Positions 11,961 to 14,327 of a stretch of DNA of 14,327 nucleotides are shown piece by piece. How positions within the stretch are numbered: the stretch's first letter is position 1; each line of letters begins with the position of its first letter. This DNA is from UBA2177 sp964452735 (GTDB lineage: Bacteria > Patescibacteriota > Dojkabacteria > SC72), in assembly GCA_964452735.1 (NCBI GenBank), contig CAYVNA010000016.1, positions 1 to 14,327 of the forward strand, given 5' to 3'. A program made the position numbers and the translations under genes. Under the pieces are notes generated by a model. That model worked only from the letters and a program-made list of their open reading frames with translations. It had not been told where the DNA came from and did not search any database.

Positions 11961-13370
11961 ATGCACAAGGCTTTTACAAAGAATCTTATTTTCGTTTTAT
12001 CCATAGCTGTTTTGATATTTGCCCTAACATTCCCCCTTCTACATGACTCTCTAGGAAGATTTCTATTTATACAGATATCTCTTCTTCTATATATTGGAAT
12101 ATTTCTTTATACAAAAGACATTATAAAATCCTCTCTTTTGTACATATTATTTGTCCTCCCATTCAACATCACATATCAACTCCCCCACTCTGTTGAAATA
12201 CTTAGTACAGAAATTCAAATATCTAATCCATACGTAATGGGGATCTTTGTTAATTATCTAGTTCCAACTATTTCTATTTTAGATATCGGTGTGTTCGTTA
12301 TGCTTTTGGCCTATGTTTTTCAAAATGGTCTTAGACAATTCCTTTCGGAGATTGTGGAGATGAAGAATGGTTTCCTAGTGTTTCTTTTTCTTCTTCTTCT
12401 TCAAAATCTTTATCATTTCGATTTCTTAGTTCTTTTTAACTCTGTTCGTTTCTCAACATACCTACTAGTCTTCATCCTTATGGTAAAAGATCCATTTTTA
12501 GGAAAATTAAAACTAACAACTATTTTCTATCTTTTCCTCATTAACACCTTGATACAGGTCACTATTGGAATAATGCAGTTCTCTCAAGGTGCTTCCCTTT
12601 CTCTTGATTTCTTGGGGGAGTCTCAAGTTGTCAGTGGAATGCAAGGATCTAGTTTTGTGGAGTTAGGAGGTCAATTGTTTCTTCGATCATATGGAACTTT
12701 CCCCCACCCTAATGTTTTAGCAGGGTATCTGATTCTTTCTTTCATTCTAGGGATATGCATTATCAAAAGAGATCTCCTTAAGGGAATTGTTCTTGCAACT
12801 TTTTCTTTTATGGGTATTATATTTACATTGTCTAGAATATCTATTTGTATGTGTATCATAATTCTTCTTTTCATGCTTCTAAAGAAAGTATTAAGGAGAG
12901 AGATTTTCTATTTAAGATCTTTTTTTCTTTTTGAAAGGTTCGAGAGTTTAGTTTTGGGTCTGGATAGGAGTTTTGATGAGAGAAGGAAGCTATTCGATGC
13001 TGGGTTGAAAGTTCTGAGGGAGAATTGGCTGTTGGGCACAGGTATTGGAAGATTCACAGAAGCTATGGAACTGTTTGTTCCTAGAGCTAAGAATAATGTA
13101 CTTTTGCTTCAGCCAGTACACAATATTTTCTTGTTACTTCTTAGTGATTTGGGAGTTCTGGGATCTTTAGCTTATTTGTATATCCTTATATATTTATTCA
13201 TCAAAAGATTCAGAAGGGTTAGTTTGTATAGTGGGATTTTATTATTTACCGTAGTGGTTATCGGTTTGTTTGATCATTATTTCTTTTCAATGCCTCAGGG
13301 TCTGGTTCTCTTCTATGTATTCCTTTCCTTGTCGATATATTTTTCAGAAAGTTTGGATTATGGCGAATAG
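11961..13370 (+). CDS. O-antigen ligase/polymerase-like (Wzy/WaaL family) membrane protein
   Basis: The 469-residue protein is almost wholly hydrophobic with about a dozen helices, in the pattern of the O-antigen ligase/polymerase family. The large loop carries GTFPHPNVLAGYL (245-257), then TLSRI (289-293), DERRKLFDAGLKVLRENWLLGTGIGRF (339-365) and PVHNIFLLLLSDLG (385-398). These are the R/H-containing motifs that bind undecaprenyl-linked sugars in WaaL/Wzy and related enzymes. It probably joins or polymerises surface glycan units outside the membrane; whether it ligates to lipid, protein or glycan cannot be told. A run of CTT codons (near 12385-12403) encodes leucines in one helix. It starts 25 bp after jag in the same direction and overlaps the convergent exchanger gene by 27 bp. 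The stop is TAG. Confidence 0.82.
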   Translation: MHKAFTKNLIFVLSIAVLIFALTFPLLHDSLGRFLFIQISLLLYIGIFLYTKDIIKSSLLYILFVLPFNITYQLPHSVEILSTEIQISNPYVMGIFVNYLVPTISILDIGVFVMLLAYVFQNGLRQFLSEIVEMKNGFLVFLFLLLLQNLYHFDFLVLFNSVRFSTYLLVFILMVKDPFLGKLKLTTIFYLFLINTLIQVTIGIMQFSQGASLSLDFLGESQVVSGMQGSSFVELGGQLFLRSYGTFPHPNVLAGYLILSFILGICIIKRDLLKGIVLATFSFMGIIFTLSRISICMCIIILLFMLLKKVLRREIFYLRSFFLFERFESLVLGLDRSFDERRKLFDAGLKVLRENWLLGTGIGRFTEAMELFVPRAKNNVLLLQPVHNIFLLLLSDLGVLGSLAYLYILIYLFIKRFRRVSLYSGILLFTVVVIGLFDHYFFSMPQGLVLFYVFLSLSIYFSESLDYGE

Positions 13371-14252
13371 AATATATGTGAGGATTAGTCCTATCCCCTC
13401 TTTTTTACTAATGTAGTATTTCTTTCCAAGGAGGGAGAAGAGGATGAAGATCATTGTTGCGAATATTAGGAATACAAATTCATTCAAGAACGGTTTCATA
13501 TCAAGTTGTCCGAAGAAGGAGGATATGCCAGATACAAAGAGTATGTCAAAGAGTATAGACCCAAGGATATTTCCTAGGCCTAGTTGCAGGTTTCCTTTCT
13601 TTATTATTGTTAATGAGGTTACTAGCTCGGGGATGGAGGTTCCTATTGCGAGGATGAAGTACCCTATGTATGTTTGTGCTATTTGATATTTGTTTGCGAA
13701 GTCTACAATATTGTCAACGCATAGTTTCCCAGAAATTAATAATATGGCAAAGGAAATAGTTAAGTATATTATGTTGAATCTGGTATGGCTTTTGATTGTT
13801 ATGGTGTGATTGTTCTTCTTTGCTAAATATATGGAGATCCCCAAGAGTATTATGGAGAGGATTCCTGTCAGAGGGGTAAGTTGGAACCCATTAATCATTA
13901 TGATTAAGAAGAAGAGGACAAACATTAGGAGGTTGGTTGGGATATTTCTTTTTATGTCTATTTCCGAAAGTTTGTATTTTGTGAAAAGGGCGACGATCCC
14001 AAGTATTAATGATGTTTTGACTATCGCACTTCCTAGGAATGTGGAGATTGCTATTTCAGCATGTCCTGTGTATGTTGAATATGCACTTATGACAAGGTCT
14101 GGAAGGGATGTCCCGAGGGATATTAGGGTGAAGCCAATTAGAAAGCTACTGATTTTTATCTTCTTTGCTAGGGCGATGGATTGGTCTATGAATATTTCGG
14201 AGAATTTGATTAATACAATAAGCATTAATATTGAAATTGTTATATTCTGCAT
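13344..14252 (-). CDS. CaCA-family cation (Na+/Ca2+-type) exchanger with altered alpha-1 repeat
   Basis: The 302-residue protein has about ten transmembrane helices in two inverted halves, as in bacterial YrbG-like calcium/sodium antiporters. The alpha-2 motif is good: AIGTSIPELVTSLT (202-215), followed by LGLGNILGSILFDILF. The alpha-1 motif is altered: LGTSLPDLVISAYS (46-59) has aspartate where the ion-binding glutamate is expected, and the following IAISTFLGSAIVKTSLILG lacks the asparagines of the usual GN..GSN pattern. Ion choice or activity may therefore differ. The central loop is short (KNNHTITIKSHTR). The gene points toward the origin, unlike its neighbours, and overlaps the 3' end of the ligase gene by 27 bp. 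It ends in TGA. No Shine-Dalgarno precedes the ATG. Confidence 0.85.
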   Translation of the reverse strand: MQNITISILMLIVLIKFSEIFIDQSIALAKKIKISSFLIGFTLISLGTSLPDLVISAYSTYTGHAEIAISTFLGSAIVKTSLILGIVALFTKYKLSEIDIKRNIPTNLLMFVLFFLIIMINGFQLTPLTGILSIILLGISIYLAKKNNHTITIKSHTRFNIIYLTISFAILLISGKLCVDNIVDFANKYQIAQTYIGYFILAIGTSIPELVTSLTIIKKGNLQLGLGNILGSILFDILFVSGISSFFGQLDMKPFLNEFVFLIFATMIFILFSLLGKKYYISKKEGIGLILTYILFAIIQTF

Positions 14253-14288
14253 AGAGAAAATAGTAGCATATATATCTGTAGTTGGGAA

Positions 14289-14327
14289 CGGAGAGAGTGG
14301 GATTCGAACCCACGGTATGATTTCTCA
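14289..14327 (-). tRNA. 3' half of a second tRNA, probably tRNA-Ser, cut by the window edge
   Basis: On the minus strand a T-arm GTGGG/CCCAC with loop TTCGAAT, acceptor 3' strand TCTCTCC and discriminator G73 (14289) are complete. Upstream bases look like part of a long variable arm. G73 with a class II-like arm suggests serine. The anticodon lies beyond base 14327, so the isoacceptor is unknown. Confidence 0.8.

Noticed and set aside
12385..12403. CTT/TTC microsatellite in the ligase gene as a phase-variation switch
   Set aside because: The repeat is only a few units and its 3-base period would not shift the frame.
1..14327. CRISPR array, insertion sequence or prophage
   Set aside because: No regularly spaced repeats, transposase, integrase or phage structural genes are visible.

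Overview
The window is AT-rich (about two thirds A+T by eye) bacterial chromosomal DNA spanning a replication-origin neighbourhood. The order dnaN - dnaA - rpmH - rnpA - yidD - yidC - jag, with dnaA/dnaN pointing left and rpmH onward pointing right, is the classic layout around bacterial oriC. Several traits suggest a small-genome Patescibacteria (Candidate Phyla Radiation) member: a short YidC without a large extracytoplasmic domain, a Jag protein reduced to KH+R3H, an unknown membrane protein (4698-5372) that resembles a family I remember from CPR genomes, a pilin-like protein of CPR style, and almost no Shine-Dalgarno sequences. The phylum cannot be fixed from this sequence alone. The genetic code is standard: complete proteins contain no internal UGA, and UGA terminates two genes. 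TAG is the favoured stop (11 of 18 genes).

Left arm (1-7610, mostly minus strand). A RelE-type toxin and ribbon-helix-helix antitoxin form an operon with a clear sigma-70-like promoter overlapped by a palindromic operator. Next come a GH1 beta-glycosidase with a TTG start, a SpoU/TrmH-type RNA 2'-O-methyltransferase, an eight-helix MASE3-like membrane sensor with no output domain, and a pilin-like protein. A roughly 300-bp spacer of uncertain content follows, then tRNA-Ser(CGA) and two small membrane-protein genes probably co-transcribed with it. A plus-strand OmpR/PhoB-type regulator whose receiver domain has lost its phosphorylation residues runs convergently into dnaN, overlapping it by 14 bp.

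Origin (7611-9756). The dnaN-dnaA spacer is AT-rich. It contains a long palindrome, a TAG-trio stretch and several DnaA-box matches, including one perfect TTATCCACA. dnaA is split by a 10-N assembly gap; reading-frame logic says about 8 bases are really missing, so the gene is intact (484 aa). The dnaA-rpmH spacer carries an inverted repeat enclosing another DnaA-box-like site, and a strong promoter that makes rpmH essentially leaderless.

Right arm (9757-14327). rpmH-rnpA-yidD-(hairpin)-yidC-jag encode ribosomal protein L34, the RNase P protein, and membrane-protein insertion and RNA-binding factors. They are followed by an O-antigen ligase/polymerase-like membrane protein and, convergent with it (27-bp overlap), a CaCA-family cation exchanger with an altered first alpha repeat. 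A second serine-type tRNA is cut by the right edge.

No CRISPR array, insertion sequence or phage module is visible. The most unusual items are the phosphorylation-dead regulator beside dnaN, the sensor with no output domain, the near absence of Shine-Dalgarno sites with a leaderless rpmH, and the candidate DnaA-trio/palindrome origin structure.
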